A stretch of DNA of 64,000 bases from Stieleria varia (GTDB taxonomy: Bacteria; Planctomycetota; Planctomycetia; Pirellulales; Pirellulaceae): assembly GCF_038443385.1 (NCBI RefSeq), contig NZ_CP151726.1, positions 5,456,001 through 5,520,000 on the forward strand, given 5' to 3'. The notes under the pieces are model-generated. The model was not told the DNA's origin. It was given only the letters and a program-made list of their open reading frames with translations, and searched no databases. Position numbers and translations under genes: made by a program. Shown in pieces: positions 9,194 through 19,737 of the stretch. Position 1 is the first letter of the stretch; each line of letters starts with the position of its first letter.

Positions 9194-9560
9194 AGACTAC
9201 TCCAGTTCTTAGCTGTGACAAAGCAGAACCGACACCCATGTTTCGGCAATCCGGGTGAACTTCAATCTGCATGAGATGCAACAATCGATGCGACAAAGTG
9301 AAGAAACTTTGGGGGAGTTCACGTATCTCGCAAATCACGCTCCCGACCAACATCTGGGATGTTTCCGCGATTCTGAGAAAGTAGTCGGTGGTGTTCAATA
9401 GATCGGAAACGTGATCCACCGCCTCTTCAACAATGATGGGCCGATAAATGTGCGGATAGGCCTCCACGTGTGCCGCTTGCAGCCGACAAATGGAGGCTGC
9501 CAAGAAGCTGATGTCCTTGGCAGTTGCCTCTCTGATTCGGATTCTTTGTTTCTCGTTCAT
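9141..9560 (-). CDS. GNAT-family acetyltransferase, 3' end replaced by a repeat
   Basis: N-acetyltransferase domain protein of 139 residues from ATG 9560; the frame is open to 9602. The N-terminal half shows IRIREATAKDISFLAASI, and the acetyl-CoA loop is visible as HPDCRNMGVGSAL. Normal GNAT proteins continue about 50 residues beyond this loop. Here the frame leaves the fold after about residue 122, and the last 17 codons (ISRNAIASGFPDGTVS) translate a dispersed palindromic repeat. The gene is therefore probably truncated by element insertion and may be inactive. Substrate unknown. Confidence 0.7.
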   Translation of the reverse strand: MNEKQRIRIREATAKDISFLAASICRLQAAHVEAYPHIYRPIIVEEAVDHVSDLLNTTDYFLRIAETSQMLVGSVICEIRELPQSFFTLSHRLLHLMQIEVHPDCRNMGVGSALSQLRTGVVSISRNAIASGFPDGTVS

Positions 9561-9717
9561 CACGACCTCATTCAATGCCACACAGTGGTTGCATTGTAGC
9601 ATTCACAATCGTTGCGGATCGTACGAGAAGGTTTCTCGCCGATGATGGTCGGACTTGAAAGTGAGATTCTCTGATGTGTTTGGCTGAGAACGTCGTCATC
9701 TGAGATCTCATAGGCCA

Positions 9718-9785
9718 ATACCAGCACGAAGCGCAAGCAAGTGAATGGAGCGCCGCGAATCACTCGCTTGCGCCTCGTGCTGGTA
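9718..9785. repeat. palindrome ATACCAGCACGA...TCGTGCTGGTAT
   Basis: Long imperfect hairpin with arms of about 28 bases (CCAGCACGAAGCGCAAGCAA on the left) and a short loop. A related, more perfect copy is at 30826-30898. It lies in the intergenic space upstream of the GNAT gene. Confidence 0.75.
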
Positions 9786-9988
9786 TCAAAGCTCAACTTG
9801 TGACATTGGCAATAGCGACATCAAGGAATTGCTAGCCTGAAACATTCATTGATCACTCATTGAACTTTTCCTATTGACCGAATTGCTCTGGTGAGAACAA
9901 TTCACCCCGGTGACGAAACACATTCGCCACTCGAAAGCGACGGAAATGCTTTCAAATCATCTGACCGCACATGCAAGGAAGCCCTCTG

Positions 9989-11593
9989 ATGCGTCAATCA
10001 AACAACGCTCGCGACTGCCACAGCATCTCGATCTCTACTGTTTCAGGCCAAGTTTCGGAATCTCTACAAGCCGAAGACGGTGTCCAACACGATGCAACGG
10101 ATTGCCAGACCTTGTCCCTTGCAAGCATTCTGCCGGATCAACGATTCTTTGGCGGTGACGACATCGCGTTCACCGAAATCGCTTCGTCTCCACAAACTTG
10201 CCAACCCGGGCAACTGGTGATCTACCAAATCGGTGTACATGACCCATCTGAAATCGCCGCTCAAGCGATGGCCAGGGGCGCCGCAGGTATCTTGACCGAA
10301 CAGTTGATCCCTTGCCCGTTGCCGCAGTGCATTGTCGGCAGCGTTCCCTCGGCCTTGGGCGTGATCCAGCGGGAGATCTTGGGGCGGCCAGATACCAAAC
10401 TGTTGACGATTGGAGTCCTGGGCTCCACGGGCAAGACCTCGACATCTCTGTTGGTCGCCTCACTGTTGCGAAACCAAAAGATTCGAGTCGCCTATCAAAC
10501 CGACCTGGGATGCTGCGACGGAGTCCTGTCGGAGACGCCCGATAGCGAATTACAAACGGAGACCCAATGGTTGACTTGGTTGGCCGACTCTGTGGACAGT
10601 GGCAGCCAAGCGGCGGTGATGGAATTGCGAGACGACGCTCTTCGTCAAGGACGCTTTGAACAAATCGAATTCGATGTCCTGATCGTCACGGGGGCGGCCG
10701 AACTGGCCAGCGATTTCGGGCCTTGTGGTTTGCAATGTGCACTGGAAAGTCTCGCGCCATCGGGTGTTATCATCGCGCCTGCGGATGACCCCAAGACCAT
10801 GCGCCCAATTCTGGACAGTGGTTGTCGAGTCGTAACGTACTCCGCCACCGGCCCCGCTGATTTTAGCGTCACGTTGATCGAGCAATCATGTGGAATGACC
10901 ACTCTGCTGCTGACGTCAACGGAGTTGAGCACGATGCTGGAAACACCACTGTGCGGATCCGCGATGGCAGCGAACATTGCAGCGACTGCGACGCTGGGTG
11001 TCTTGTTGGACCAACCGCTTTATGAAGTCGCCGAGTCGATCTCAAAATTTCGCGAGTTGCCTGGCAGAGGTCAGCGATTGTCCGATTACGGCTTTGCGAC
11101 CGTGCTGATCGATGCTGGCGGATCGCCGGAACGAGTTGCTTCGACGATCCGCAATGCCTATCACACACGTGCCGGTGGGAAACTGTGGTGCGTCATGGCG
11201 ATGGCGGACCAGGACTCCGATTCAGAGCTTGCGATCTATGGGCAAACCATGGAACGTTTTGTTGATCATTGCATCGTGAGTTGTGATGGCGCCAACAAGA
11301 CAGGGTTCCTGCGTCAATCGCATGCGATACTCGATGGAGTTCAGAAATGTGCCGCGATGCGTTTGGTCGCCGATTGGCAGCGTGCGGTCCGCTGGGCGGT
11401 TGCGGAAGCGAAGCCAAGGGACACGATTCTGGTAATCGGTGGTCTGTCCGGAAAGTCACCTCGGACACAACGCACGACGATCGAGACGATCACTGAGTGG
11501 GTCGAATCCGAGCGAGCGGCAATGGAGGAGCCCGCAGAACCAGTTTCCCGCACCACGGCAGAACCGATCAAGCTGTCCATTTTCCGAGGATAG
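9989..11593 (+). CDS. Mur ligase-family protein, degenerate MurE-like paralogue
   Basis: A 534-residue protein with MurE architecture: N-terminal substrate domain, central ATPase domain with P-loop IGVLGSTGKTSTSLL (about residue 138), and C-terminal domain entered at ELPGRGQRL. Canonical MurE motifs are altered. The usual DYAHTP is IDAGGSP, the GDRD-type loop is MAMADQDSDS, and no DNPR specificity motif is seen. ATP binding is likely, but the usual amino-acid addition to UDP-MurNAc dipeptide is doubtful. ATG 9989 is chosen because AAGGA lies 9 bases upstream; ATG 9971 is the alternative. The gene stands alone and is not in a dcw cluster. It ends 61 bases before a composite repeat element. Confidence 0.75.
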   Translation: MRQSNNARDCHSISISTVSGQVSESLQAEDGVQHDATDCQTLSLASILPDQRFFGGDDIAFTEIASSPQTCQPGQLVIYQIGVHDPSEIAAQAMARGAAGILTEQLIPCPLPQCIVGSVPSALGVIQREILGRPDTKLLTIGVLGSTGKTSTSLLVASLLRNQKIRVAYQTDLGCCDGVLSETPDSELQTETQWLTWLADSVDSGSQAAVMELRDDALRQGRFEQIEFDVLIVTGAAELASDFGPCGLQCALESLAPSGVIIAPADDPKTMRPILDSGCRVVTYSATGPADFSVTLIEQSCGMTTLLLTSTELSTMLETPLCGSAMAANIAATATLGVLLDQPLYEVAESISKFRELPGRGQRLSDYGFATVLIDAGGSPERVASTIRNAYHTRAGGKLWCVMAMADQDSDSELAIYGQTMERFVDHCIVSCDGANKTGFLRQSHAILDGVQKCAAMRLVADWQRAVRWAVAEAKPRDTILVIGGLSGKSPRTQRTTIETITEWVESERAAMEEPAEPVSRTTAEPIKLSIFRG

Positions 11594-11653
11594 CGCAACG
11601 TCGAGGGGAGAGATTTCCCATGGGTCGCAAAGAAACCGCAATCAAGCATACGG

Positions 11654-12043
11654 CTGAACTGCTCAAAGTTTGGTGTTGTGTCTTTTTGGATTTGCGCAAG
11701 TTTATGTCCCTACTGCCGGCGCAACTGATAACCCCAGTGAGCCTCAGGCGCTAGCCGTGGGCCTGAGGCGGATTATGGTGCCGGCCCACGGCTAGCGGGC
11801 TGTTGATTTAGTGAGCCGCGACGCGTAAGCGGCCGGGCCTACCGTATTGCCCGGTGCCTCACGGCCCACGGCTCACCCTTGCGTTCCCAATTTCGATTAA
11901 ATCAACAGGCCACTAACCGTGGGCCTGAGGCGGATTATGGTGCCGGCCCACGGCTAGCGCCTGAGGCTCACTTTAACTGCGATGTATGGCACGAAAACAT
12001 GGACTGAAAAAACAATGTCAACGCCAAATTTTGAACAGCCCAG
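11654..12043. mobile_element. MITE-like composite element with asymmetric arms, interrupted by a nested element
   Basis: Terminal inverted repeats read CTGAACTGCTCAAAGTTTGG at the left and, reversed, CTGGGCTGTTCAAAATTTGG at the right. The left arm contains GCGCAAGTTTATGTCCCTAC and the right arm (reversed) TTTTTTCAGTCCATGTTTTC. The centre is built of GTGAGCCTCAGGCGCTAGCC palindromes. A complete inverted copy without the insertion is at 54656-54884, and a solo right half is at 48730-48909. No transposase is present. It occupies the whole space between convergent murE-like and coxD genes. Confidence 0.8.
11796..11911. mobile_element. nested ~116-bp element with TGTTGATTTA ends
   Basis: Inverted ends GGCTGTTGATTTAGT and (reversed) GGCCTGTTGATTTAAT flank a palindrome starting GTGAGCCGCGACGCGTAAGC and ending CGGCTCAC. 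It splits the central palindrome of the element at 11654-12043. A left-half copy recurs at 45991-46071 after the DUF3467 gene. Confidence 0.75.
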
Positions 12044-12059
12044 GCAGATGCACTACTAA

Positions 12060-12446
12060 CTACTCTGCCACAGGTTCGGCGGCCGCAGGTTCGACGACCG
12101 CAGGGATGGCTGCGTCCACCGCGGGAATGGAATCCTTGGACGTCATCTGGCTATCGCTGATGGTGAAGATCACGAACAGCCCGACAAATACGAACGAGCT
12201 GACGAACACCGCGATATTGAAGGGTTTGTCAAAAGCCAAGTGCATGAAGATCGCGCCCACCAACAGCGCCTTGATCGTCGCAATCACCATGACGATGGCA
12301 ACGTCCCAGCTACCAAAATCAAAACTGGCTTGGCCCACCGTGATGATCGTCAGGACCACCAAAATGCCAAACACTGCGAAGAGCAGAGGCAATGGCAATG
12401 GGTGTGCAAAATCGTAACCGTCGTCGGAATGTTCGTGAGATGACAT
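12060..12446 (-). CDS. coxD: cytochrome c oxidase subunit IV (caa3 type)
   Basis: Small membrane subunit of the haem-copper oxidase, 128 residues. It has three hydrophobic segments, at about residues 18-40, 48-72 (including IKALLVGAIFMHLAF) and 78-98. The sequence IKALLVGAIFMHL is typical of the prokaryotic COX4 family. The C-terminus is Ala/Pro/Glu-rich. It is the last gene of the 11-gene respiratory block, 52 bases after coxC. The stop is 16 bases from the boundary of a repeat element that may end transcription. Confidence 0.85.
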   Translation of the reverse strand: MSSHEHSDDGYDFAHPLPLPLLFAVFGILVVLTIITVGQASFDFGSWDVAIVMVIATIKALLVGAIFMHLAFDKPFNIAVFVSSFVFVGLFVIFTISDSQMTSKDSIPAVDAAIPAVVEPAAAEPVAE

Positions 12447-12498
12447 CGAATCTATCGCGCCTTTCGCGGAATGCGAACAAAAGTGAAGACTTGTGCGT

Positions 12499-13692
<1,194 letters not shown>

Positions 13693-13829
13693 GTGGTCGG
13701 AATTTAGAGGAAATTGTGGTGAGTCAAATCAACCGAGCTGAATCGTTTTCGCTCGGTTGAGGAATCTAGCTGGCGATCATCCCAAGGACCGCCCAATTAG
13801 TGGCCGTCCCGGGAAATCTTGTTCATTAT

Positions 13830-15632
13830 CTACGATGTCGTCACGGTCGGCTTCTCAGTCGGCGTGACCTCTCGCTTGGGTTCGATCCTGACATAACGCT
13901 CGTTCTCAGCATCCCATTCGATGTTGCCGAACTCGTACGGGTCGCCGACCACTGGTGGACGCTCAAAGTTGTAAAACGGTGGTGGGCTGGTGCAATTCCA
14001 CTCCAGCGTTGCTCCGCCCCAAGGGTTGGCGGGTGCACGCTTGCCTTTGTAGAGCGACACCAACAGCACGATCAATGCGACGAGCAATCCAAAGCCAAGC
14101 AGCATTGCACCATAGGTACTCATCTGATGCAGACCCGCAAACTCGGGATCGTACGTTGCATAACGTCGCGGCATCCCTCGTGATCCGAGGATGAACTGAG
14201 GCAAGAACGTCAAGTTGAAACCGAGGAAGATCAGGAGGGCGGAAACCTGACCACCCAATTCGTTGTACATCCGTCCGAACATCTTGGGCCACCAGTGGAA
14301 CACGCCGCCCAAGAAGGCGACCAGTGTCCCGCCGACCATCACGTAGTGGAAGTGAGCGACGACGAAATACGTGTCGTGCAAGTGTTGGTCGGTCGCCAGG
14401 GTTCCCAAGTGCAGACCGGTCAGTCCCCCGATGGTGAACAGAAAGATGAAAGCAATAGCAAAGCACATCGGCGTGGTCAGGCTAATCGAACCCTTCCACA
14501 TCGTCGCCAACCAGTTGAAAACCTTGATCGCCGACGGCACCGAGACGGTGAAGGTCAACGCGCTGAAGATGATCGTCGTCACCGGGCTCATTCCGGCGGT
14601 GAACATGTGGTGTCCCCAGACCAAGAATCCCAGCAACGCGATCGCGATGGACGAGTAGGCGATGAAGCGATATCCGAAGATTCGTTTGTGACTGTGCACG
14701 CTGATCAGATCGCTGATGATCCCGAATGCGGGCAAAATCATGATGTAAACAGCGGGGTGGCTGTAGAACCAGAAAAAGTGCTGGAACGTCACCGGGTCGC
14801 CGTTGTATTCCGGATCAAAGATCCCGATGTGCATCGTTCGCTCCGCAATCAACAGCAGGAGCGTGATACCCAGAACAGGCGTCGCCAACACTTGGATGAT
14901 ACTGGTCGCGTAGGTCGCCCACAAAAACAACGGCATGCGGAACCAGCTCATTCCCGGCGGACGCATGGTGTTGATGGTCACGATGAAGTTCAATCCGGTA
15001 AAGATCGAGCTGAACCCGAGGATGAACGCACCGGTGGTGGCCAAGATCACCGAACTGTCAGTGGTTGTGCTGTAGGGAGTGTAGAACGTCCAACCCGTGT
15101 CCAATCCACTGGCCAACAAAGCACTGATGAAGAACAACGCGCCGAAGACCCACAGGTAAAAACTGCTGAGGTTCAGTCGCGGAAATGCGACGTCTTTTGC
15201 TCCCAGCATCACCGGCACCAGGAAGTTCCCCAATGCGGCCGGAATACTCGGGATGATGAACAGGAACACCATGATCGCGCCGTGAAGCGTGAACACTTGG
15301 TTGTAGACATCATTGGTGGCTTCACGTCCGGTGATCCATTTAAAGATCCCCATCTGCAAGAACCAACCGTCCGGGTTCATCAGGTGAAAGCGAATGAACA
15401 AGGCCAACACGCCAGCGATCGCAAACGCAGCGGTCACACCGATCAGGTACATCACGCCGATGCGTTTATGGTCGAGCGTGAACATCCAACTGAGAACTCC
15501 CTTGGAGTTCGTCAGATAGTTCTCTCGTTCCGTCGGGAAGCCTGGGTCACTGACTTCGTGACCCTTTGGAATCGATCCTGCAGACATCGCTATTGCCTCG
15601 TTGATTGAACCCGACGTTTGGGCGTCGGACAC
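13830..15632 (-). CDS. coxA: cytochrome c oxidase subunit I, A2-type
   Basis: Catalytic subunit of the haem-copper oxygen reductase, 600 residues with 12 or more membrane segments. It holds the low-spin haem ligand region ([12 protein letters not shown]), the binuclear-centre segment [20 protein letters not shown], the HH copper ligands in [10 protein letters not shown], and the haem region [17 protein letters not shown]. The YSHPAVY motif, in place of the HPEVY glutamate, marks the A2 branch as in Rhodothermus caa3. The C-terminus is polar and carries [16 protein letters not shown]. The gene follows coxB by 108 bases. Oxygen is reduced to water with proton pumping; the sequence supports the class, while pumping itself is family knowledge. 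Confidence 0.96.
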   Translation of the reverse strand: MSDAQTSGSINEAIAMSAGSIPKGHEVSDPGFPTERENYLTNSKGVLSWMFTLDHKRIGVMYLIGVTAAFAIAGVLALFIRFHLMNPDGWFLQMGIFKWITGREATNDVYNQVFTLHGAIMVFLFIIPSIPAALGNFLVPVMLGAKDVAFPRLNLSSFYLWVFGALFFISALLASGLDTGWTFYTPYSTTTDSSVILATTGAFILGFSSIFTGLNFIVTINTMRPPGMSWFRMPLFLWATYATSIIQVLATPVLGITLLLLIAERTMHIGIFDPEYNGDPVTFQHFFWFYSHPAVYIMILPAFGIISDLISVHSHKRIFGYRFIAYSSIAIALLGFLVWGHHMFTAGMSPVTTIIFSALTFTVSVPSAIKVFNWLATMWKGSISLTTPMCFAIAFIFLFTIGGLTGLHLGTLATDQHLHDTYFVVAHFHYVMVGGTLVAFLGGVFHWWPKMFGRMYNELGGQVSALLIFLGFNLTFLPQFILGSRGMPRRYATYDPEFAGLHQMSTYGAMLLGFGLLVALIVLLVSLYKGKRAPANPWGGATLEWNCTSPPPFYNFERPPVVGDPYEFGNIEWDAENERYVRIEPKREVTPTEKPTVTTS

Positions 15633-15740
15633 ATTCGAAATTCTTTTATGTGTGATCAGCCGACCGTCGTCCGCTGAATGTTTTGTTTATCTTCTTCGTT
15701 TGACCCGACACCGAAATCATCCGGCATCGGACTGTCCAAG

Positions 15741-16886
15741 TCACTCTGCTGTGTCTTCTTTGACGGCGTCTTCTTTGACGGTGTCCTTTTGGCCAGCAGC
15801 GGCAGCATCGGGGCTCTGAGCCTTGATGAATTCTACCAAGCTGGCGATATCGTCATCGCTCAACTGTCCTTTGTAGCTGGGCATGACCGGCTGATACCCG
15901 GCCGCAACCTTGGCTTTGGGGTACAAGATCGATTCGCGGAGGTAATTCTCGTCGACCGTTACCGCGTCTCCGGAAGCCAACGACCGCTGGGTGCCGAAGC
16001 TTCCCTGGTAACTCGGTCCGACTTGTTTGCTGCCGTCCAATGAGTGGCATCCCTTGCAGTTGCGTCGTGCGTACAGCTTTTCGCCGTACGAAACGAGCGA
16101 CTCATCATCACCACGAGCACTGTATTTCTTGATCCAAGCATCGAGGTCTTCCTGCGTCTCGTGGACGACAACGACCGTTTGCATTTGCGAGTGGTCTTTG
16201 CCGCAGTACTCCGTGCAGTAAAGGTCATAGAACTTGTAGCCATCGGGGGTGAACTGCGCGTCGTCATAGTTCCAACCAGCACCCGCTTTCTTAAATTCTT
16301 CCGCCTTCTTTTCCACCTCAGCCGGGTCCACCTTTTCACTGGCGATGGTCGGGTTGAACCACATGTAGCTGTAACGCCCCGGCACGACATCTTTCTTCAC
16401 TCGGAACGACGGGATGTACAAACTGTGGATGACGTCACTGCTACGCATCGTCAGCTTTGTCGGCTGGTTGACCAGCACATGCAACTCGGGGTGGTAGACA
16501 CCCGACCCGTAGTCCATCGTCCAGCCCCATTTGAAGGCCTGAACGCCGATGTTGTACGCGCCCTCTGGGACGGTCCGCTGGTCAAGAAAGCCCTTGGCGC
16601 CGACGTAGAACATTGCAATCAGCAGGAAACAGGGACCAACCGACCAAACCAACTCGATGGCTGTGTTGTGGTCGATCTGGCTTTCCGCCTTTCCGCCCTT
16701 GGGCTTACGGTACTTCACCGAGAACCAAGCGAGCGCCGCTACAATTCCGACGAAGAAGAAAACGCAAGTCCAAGTGATGAACCAAAAGATTCCATCACTC
16801 TGCTCGGAAAATGTCGAAGCAGACTCGGGGAACCAGTCGAATTTGCTTTGGACCTGATCGCTGAAGAGCATCATTGATTTGGTCAT
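15741..16886 (-). CDS. coxB: cytochrome c oxidase subunit II with fused haem c domain
   Basis: Electron-entry subunit of the caa3 oxidase, 381 residues. Two N-terminal membrane helices (about residues 30-52 and 76-97) anchor a cupredoxin domain. Its CuA ligands are in LYCTEYCGKDHSQM at about residue 222, with an upstream conserved His in SSDVIHSLYIPSFRVK. A C-terminal cytochrome c domain carries CKGCH at about 292 and a distal Met in YQPVMPSYKGQLSDDDI. The last 20 residues are a Lys/Glu/Asp-rich tail. The gene starts 80 bases after sco. The covalent haem c is the defining feature of caa3 enzymes and would receive electrons directly from Alternative Complex III. Confidence 0.96.
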   Translation of the reverse strand: MTKSMMLFSDQVQSKFDWFPESASTFSEQSDGIFWFITWTCVFFFVGIVAALAWFSVKYRKPKGGKAESQIDHNTAIELVWSVGPCFLLIAMFYVGAKGFLDQRTVPEGAYNIGVQAFKWGWTMDYGSGVYHPELHVLVNQPTKLTMRSSDVIHSLYIPSFRVKKDVVPGRYSYMWFNPTIASEKVDPAEVEKKAEEFKKAGAGWNYDDAQFTPDGYKFYDLYCTEYCGKDHSQMQTVVVVHETQEDLDAWIKKYSARGDDESLVSYGEKLYARRNCKGCHSLDGSKQVGPSYQGSFGTQRSLASGDAVTVDENYLRESILYPKAKVAAGYQPVMPSYKGQLSDDDIASLVEFIKAQSPDAAAAGQKDTVKEDAVKEDTAE

Positions 16887-16966
16887 GTTCTATAGGGCGT
16901 GAAAGTTGAGTTGGTTTGTGAATGGTCGCAAGCCAGTTGCTTGCGGTGTGTTTGATTCAATAGGTT

Positions 16967-17866
16967 CTATACAGGATCAGGTGTCGGCACTGTTTCGGTT
17001 TCGTCCGCGGCGGTTCGCTTGCGTCCGACCCAGTAGGGGACCAAGCAAATCAGCATGATGACCAGGAATCCTGCACCGCAGATTCGCATGATTTTCCATG
17101 CGGCCGGCGTGTAGGAATTCGACTGGGGATCGTAGCTGTAGCACCACAGGATGAACTGATCGACGGGCGAACCCACCGTCCCCTCTCCGGCTTCCACCAA
17201 CGCGAGTTTGATCTGGTCGGCGGGGAAATCGATGTCCAACGAGTAGCGAGTGATGACTCCGGTGGGAGACACAAACGCCAGCATCGCCGGATGGTTGTAT
17301 TGTTTGTTGACTCGGTCGTACTTGTATCGAAAACCGAGCGTGTCGGCGATTTGGGTGATGATCGGCTGTTTAGCCGTACAAAACACCCAGCCCGATTCGG
17401 CCTCAGGCTGGTTGTTCAGATCATCCAAGTAACGTGCTTTGGTTTCCGCGATTCGTTGTGTCGTCTCGGTCGGATCGATGCTCAAAGTCAGGATGCGGAA
17501 ATCCGTCCCGAGTTTCAGATCCAATTTGCCAAGCGCTGACGTCAACTTGTTGAGCTGAATGCTGCACAGCATCGGACAGTTGCTGTAGTTGAGCGTAACG
17601 ATCGTCGGCAGCTTTCCGTCAAACACGTAGCCGGTCTTGATCGCCCGCCCATTGGAGTCCGTGATCGGTAAGTCCAAGCGAATCGTTTTGCCCAAGTTCT
17701 GGTCCACCGTCACGCCTTGAGCCTCCGGCGGCAGCCCATTGTTCAACGCGATGTCGGCACCCATACGGGCTTGATCCTGAGCCATCAAGTTGCCTGAAAC
17801 GCTCAGGGCGCAAACACAGCCGCAGATCGCTGCCATGGCAACGAATCGATGAAACCGCTGACTCAT
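16967..17866 (-). CDS. SCO1/SenC copper chaperone with C-terminal membrane anchor
   Basis: Thioredoxin-fold copper chaperone for CuA assembly on CoxB, 299 residues from ATG 17866. An N-terminal signal or anchor (FVAMAAICGCVCALSVSG) precedes the copper-binding CxxxC in NYSNCPMLCSIQL, and the distal His is in NHPAMLAFVSPTG. Unusually, a C-terminal membrane helix is present (MRICGAGFLVIMLICLVPYW), followed by a basic tail. The frame is open to 17935, but that start would overlap the upstream gene by 44 bases, so ATG 17866 (25 bases after that gene's stop) is preferred. It sits between the actF group and coxB, fitting a dedicated assembly factor. Confidence 0.92.
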   Translation of the reverse strand: MSQRFHRFVAMAAICGCVCALSVSGNLMAQDQARMGADIALNNGLPPEAQGVTVDQNLGKTIRLDLPITDSNGRAIKTGYVFDGKLPTIVTLNYSNCPMLCSIQLNKLTSALGKLDLKLGTDFRILTLSIDPTETTQRIAETKARYLDDLNNQPEAESGWVFCTAKQPIITQIADTLGFRYKYDRVNKQYNHPAMLAFVSPTGVITRYSLDIDFPADQIKLALVEAGEGTVGSPVDQFILWCYSYDPQSNSYTPAAWKIMRICGAGFLVIMLICLVPYWVGRKRTAADETETVPTPDPV

Positions 17867-17891
17867 TCCGGTGGAATGACTCGCGCGGCGA

Positions 17892-18230
17892 TCAGGCTGC
17901 GTCTGGTTGACTCTCATTCTCTTTCTTTGATTCATCCGCTGAATTTGCTGACTGACTCTCCTGAACCGCCAACTCCATGGCCTCTTCGATCGGAATCACT
18001 ACGTTGCCTGTCTCGGCATCCACGCCGTAACCCGAGATCGACTCCATCTGCGTGGCGAGGATCGAGTTTTGTGTCTCGTAGCTGCTTTGTTCCGATTTGA
18101 GTTTTGCGGTCGATTCCACCATGTGGTAATACACGACTTGAACCGCTAAAGCGGTCACCGCCGTCACAACCACGGAGGCGATTCCGACCCCGAAGATTCG
18201 TTTGACGTCCAGATCGTCGTACTTTGCCAT
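17892..18230 (-). CDS. small single-helix membrane protein of the ACIII-oxidase operon
   Basis: A 112-residue protein with one membrane helix (about residues 14-36, GVGIASVVVTAVTALAVQVV). It has a cytoplasmic N-terminus beginning MAKYDDLDVKRIF and a hydrophilic outside part with a coiled-coil-like stretch. The C-terminal 25 residues are Ser/Glu/Lys-rich and look disordered. No named family is recognised. Its fixed place between actF and sco (89 bases after actF, 25 before sco) suggests an accessory subunit or an assembly factor of Alternative Complex III or the oxidase. That role is inference. Confidence 0.75.
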   Translation of the reverse strand: MAKYDDLDVKRIFGVGIASVVVTAVTALAVQVVYYHMVESTAKLKSEQSSYETQNSILATQMESISGYGVDAETGNVVIPIEEAMELAVQESQSANSADESKKENESQPDAA

Positions 18231-18319
18231 TTTCTATGCCTGATGTTTATCTATGTTCGTGAATCTTTGTCACTCGCTGCGGCTTGTTGCCGCAGCGTTT
18301 ATTGCGTGACGTGAATCCT

Positions 18320-19612
18320 CTAAATGTTCTCAAATCCAATCGATTCTGCCAAACGCGGGTCACGGGCAGCGATCACGCGGGTGGAACTCGCTAATTTTAG
18401 GATCAGTCCGATGATCAGGCCGACCATCCCGACAACGCACATCAGGCTGCCGATGACTCCCACAGCTCCCCCGAATGTCGGCACGGTGTGGACCACTTCG
18501 CCGTCAATGAATAACGCACGTGCTTCCGGCATCACGATCCAGTAGATGTCGATGAAGTGTACGATCAGGATGTATGCGGCCCAAAAGGCGACCAAGTTTG
18601 GATTTCGTCGAACGTGACGGCTCATCGTTCCCAGGAACGGGATGATCCAATGGAACACGATCAGTGCGATGGACAGGTATCCGAACCCACCGTGCTGGCG
18701 GGAGTAGAACCATTCGGTTTCCTCTGGGATGTTGCCGTACCAAATCAGCAGGTATTGGCTGAACGAGATGTAAGTCCAGAAGAAAACAAATCCGAAGATG
18801 TACTTTCCAAGGTCGTGGTAGTGCTCCACGGTGACCTCGTCCTTGATCGCCCCGGATCGCTGCAGCACGTAGGCACCCAACGCGATGGCACAGTGAGCGG
18901 ACAGGATGCCGCCGGCAAAGATGTAGACGCCGAACATGGTGGAGAACCACATCGGTGCGAGGCTCATCCCCCAATCAAAGGCTGCGAAGGAAAGCGACAA
19001 TGCGAAAGCCATCGTCGCCGGTCCGCTCCAGTATTGCATGCGGTCGGTTGCGGCACGCTCGCCGGTCTCATCTTGGCCGACGCTGCCTTTCCAGAAGTAA
19101 AGTGCCAGACCAATCCAGATGGTGAAGTAAACGACGGCTCGCAAAGTAAACCAGCCGGCATTCAGGTAACTCGACTTTGCTTTCCAGACTGATTCTGCAA
19201 CACCAGCGTCTTGCCCAAATGTTTCACTCGTCCAAGCGTACAAGCCGCCCCAGTAAACACCAACCAAGATCGGCACGAAAAGAAACGCCAGCGGGATGAC
19301 CATGAACATCAGGAATTCCGCGATGCGGCGAACCACGACGCTCCAGCCTGCTCTTGCCAGGTGTTGGATCAAGACGAAGAACATGCCGCCCATCGCGATG
19401 GTCAAGCAGTACAGGAACGCCGTCAAGTAAGCCGAGTATCCAAACCGAGGCATCGTGTCATCGGTCTGTGCCATCATTGCGACTGCCATCCCAATCACGA
19501 GCAAAACGAGCCCGCCGATACAAAGGGGAATGGCGAGACCGGCCAAACGTTCTGGAAGTTTGAACGCAGGATCGTCTGCTGGTTTCACGGTTACTGCAGC
19601 GTGTTCACTCAT
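18320..19612 (-). CDS. actF: Alternative Complex III quinone-binding membrane subunit ActF
   Basis: Polytopic protein of 430 residues with about ten membrane segments, related to NrfD/PsrC quinone-binding subunits. It resembles ActF in the motifs YLTAFLYCLTIAMGGMFFVL, AWTSETF, WFTLRAVVYFTIWIGLALYF, FAAFDWGMSLAPMWFSTMFG and FFWTYISFSQYLLIWYGNIP. In the family this subunit pairs with ActC to form the membrane core that oxidises menaquinol. It lies 125 bases after the ActDE gene. The final residues are hydrophilic. Confident at the family level; ActC/ActF distinction is from motif content and gene order. Confidence 0.92.
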   Translation of the reverse strand: MSEHAAVTVKPADDPAFKLPERLAGLAIPLCIGGLVLLVIGMAVAMMAQTDDTMPRFGYSAYLTAFLYCLTIAMGGMFFVLIQHLARAGWSVVVRRIAEFLMFMVIPLAFLFVPILVGVYWGGLYAWTSETFGQDAGVAESVWKAKSSYLNAGWFTLRAVVYFTIWIGLALYFWKGSVGQDETGERAATDRMQYWSGPATMAFALSLSFAAFDWGMSLAPMWFSTMFGVYIFAGGILSAHCAIALGAYVLQRSGAIKDEVTVEHYHDLGKYIFGFVFFWTYISFSQYLLIWYGNIPEETEWFYSRQHGGFGYLSIALIVFHWIIPFLGTMSRHVRRNPNLVAFWAAYILIVHFIDIYWIVMPEARALFIDGEVVHTVPTFGGAVGVIGSLMCVVGMVGLIIGLILKLASSTRVIAARDPRLAESIGFENI

Positions 19613-19737
19613 GGTTATGGCCGCCGGATACTCCGGCTCAGTTGTGTTCGGTTACCGGGCAGTTGCTCGGAGGCGAACCAGTTGCAATGGGTGGTGAATA
19701 TAGGAAAGGAAACAAATCGTTCGGGTCAAACTGCGGG

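Noticed and set aside
14295-15608. 437-residue open frame opposite coxA
   Set aside because: Overlaps the well-supported coxA, very Arg/Asp/His/Gln-rich with no recognisable domain.
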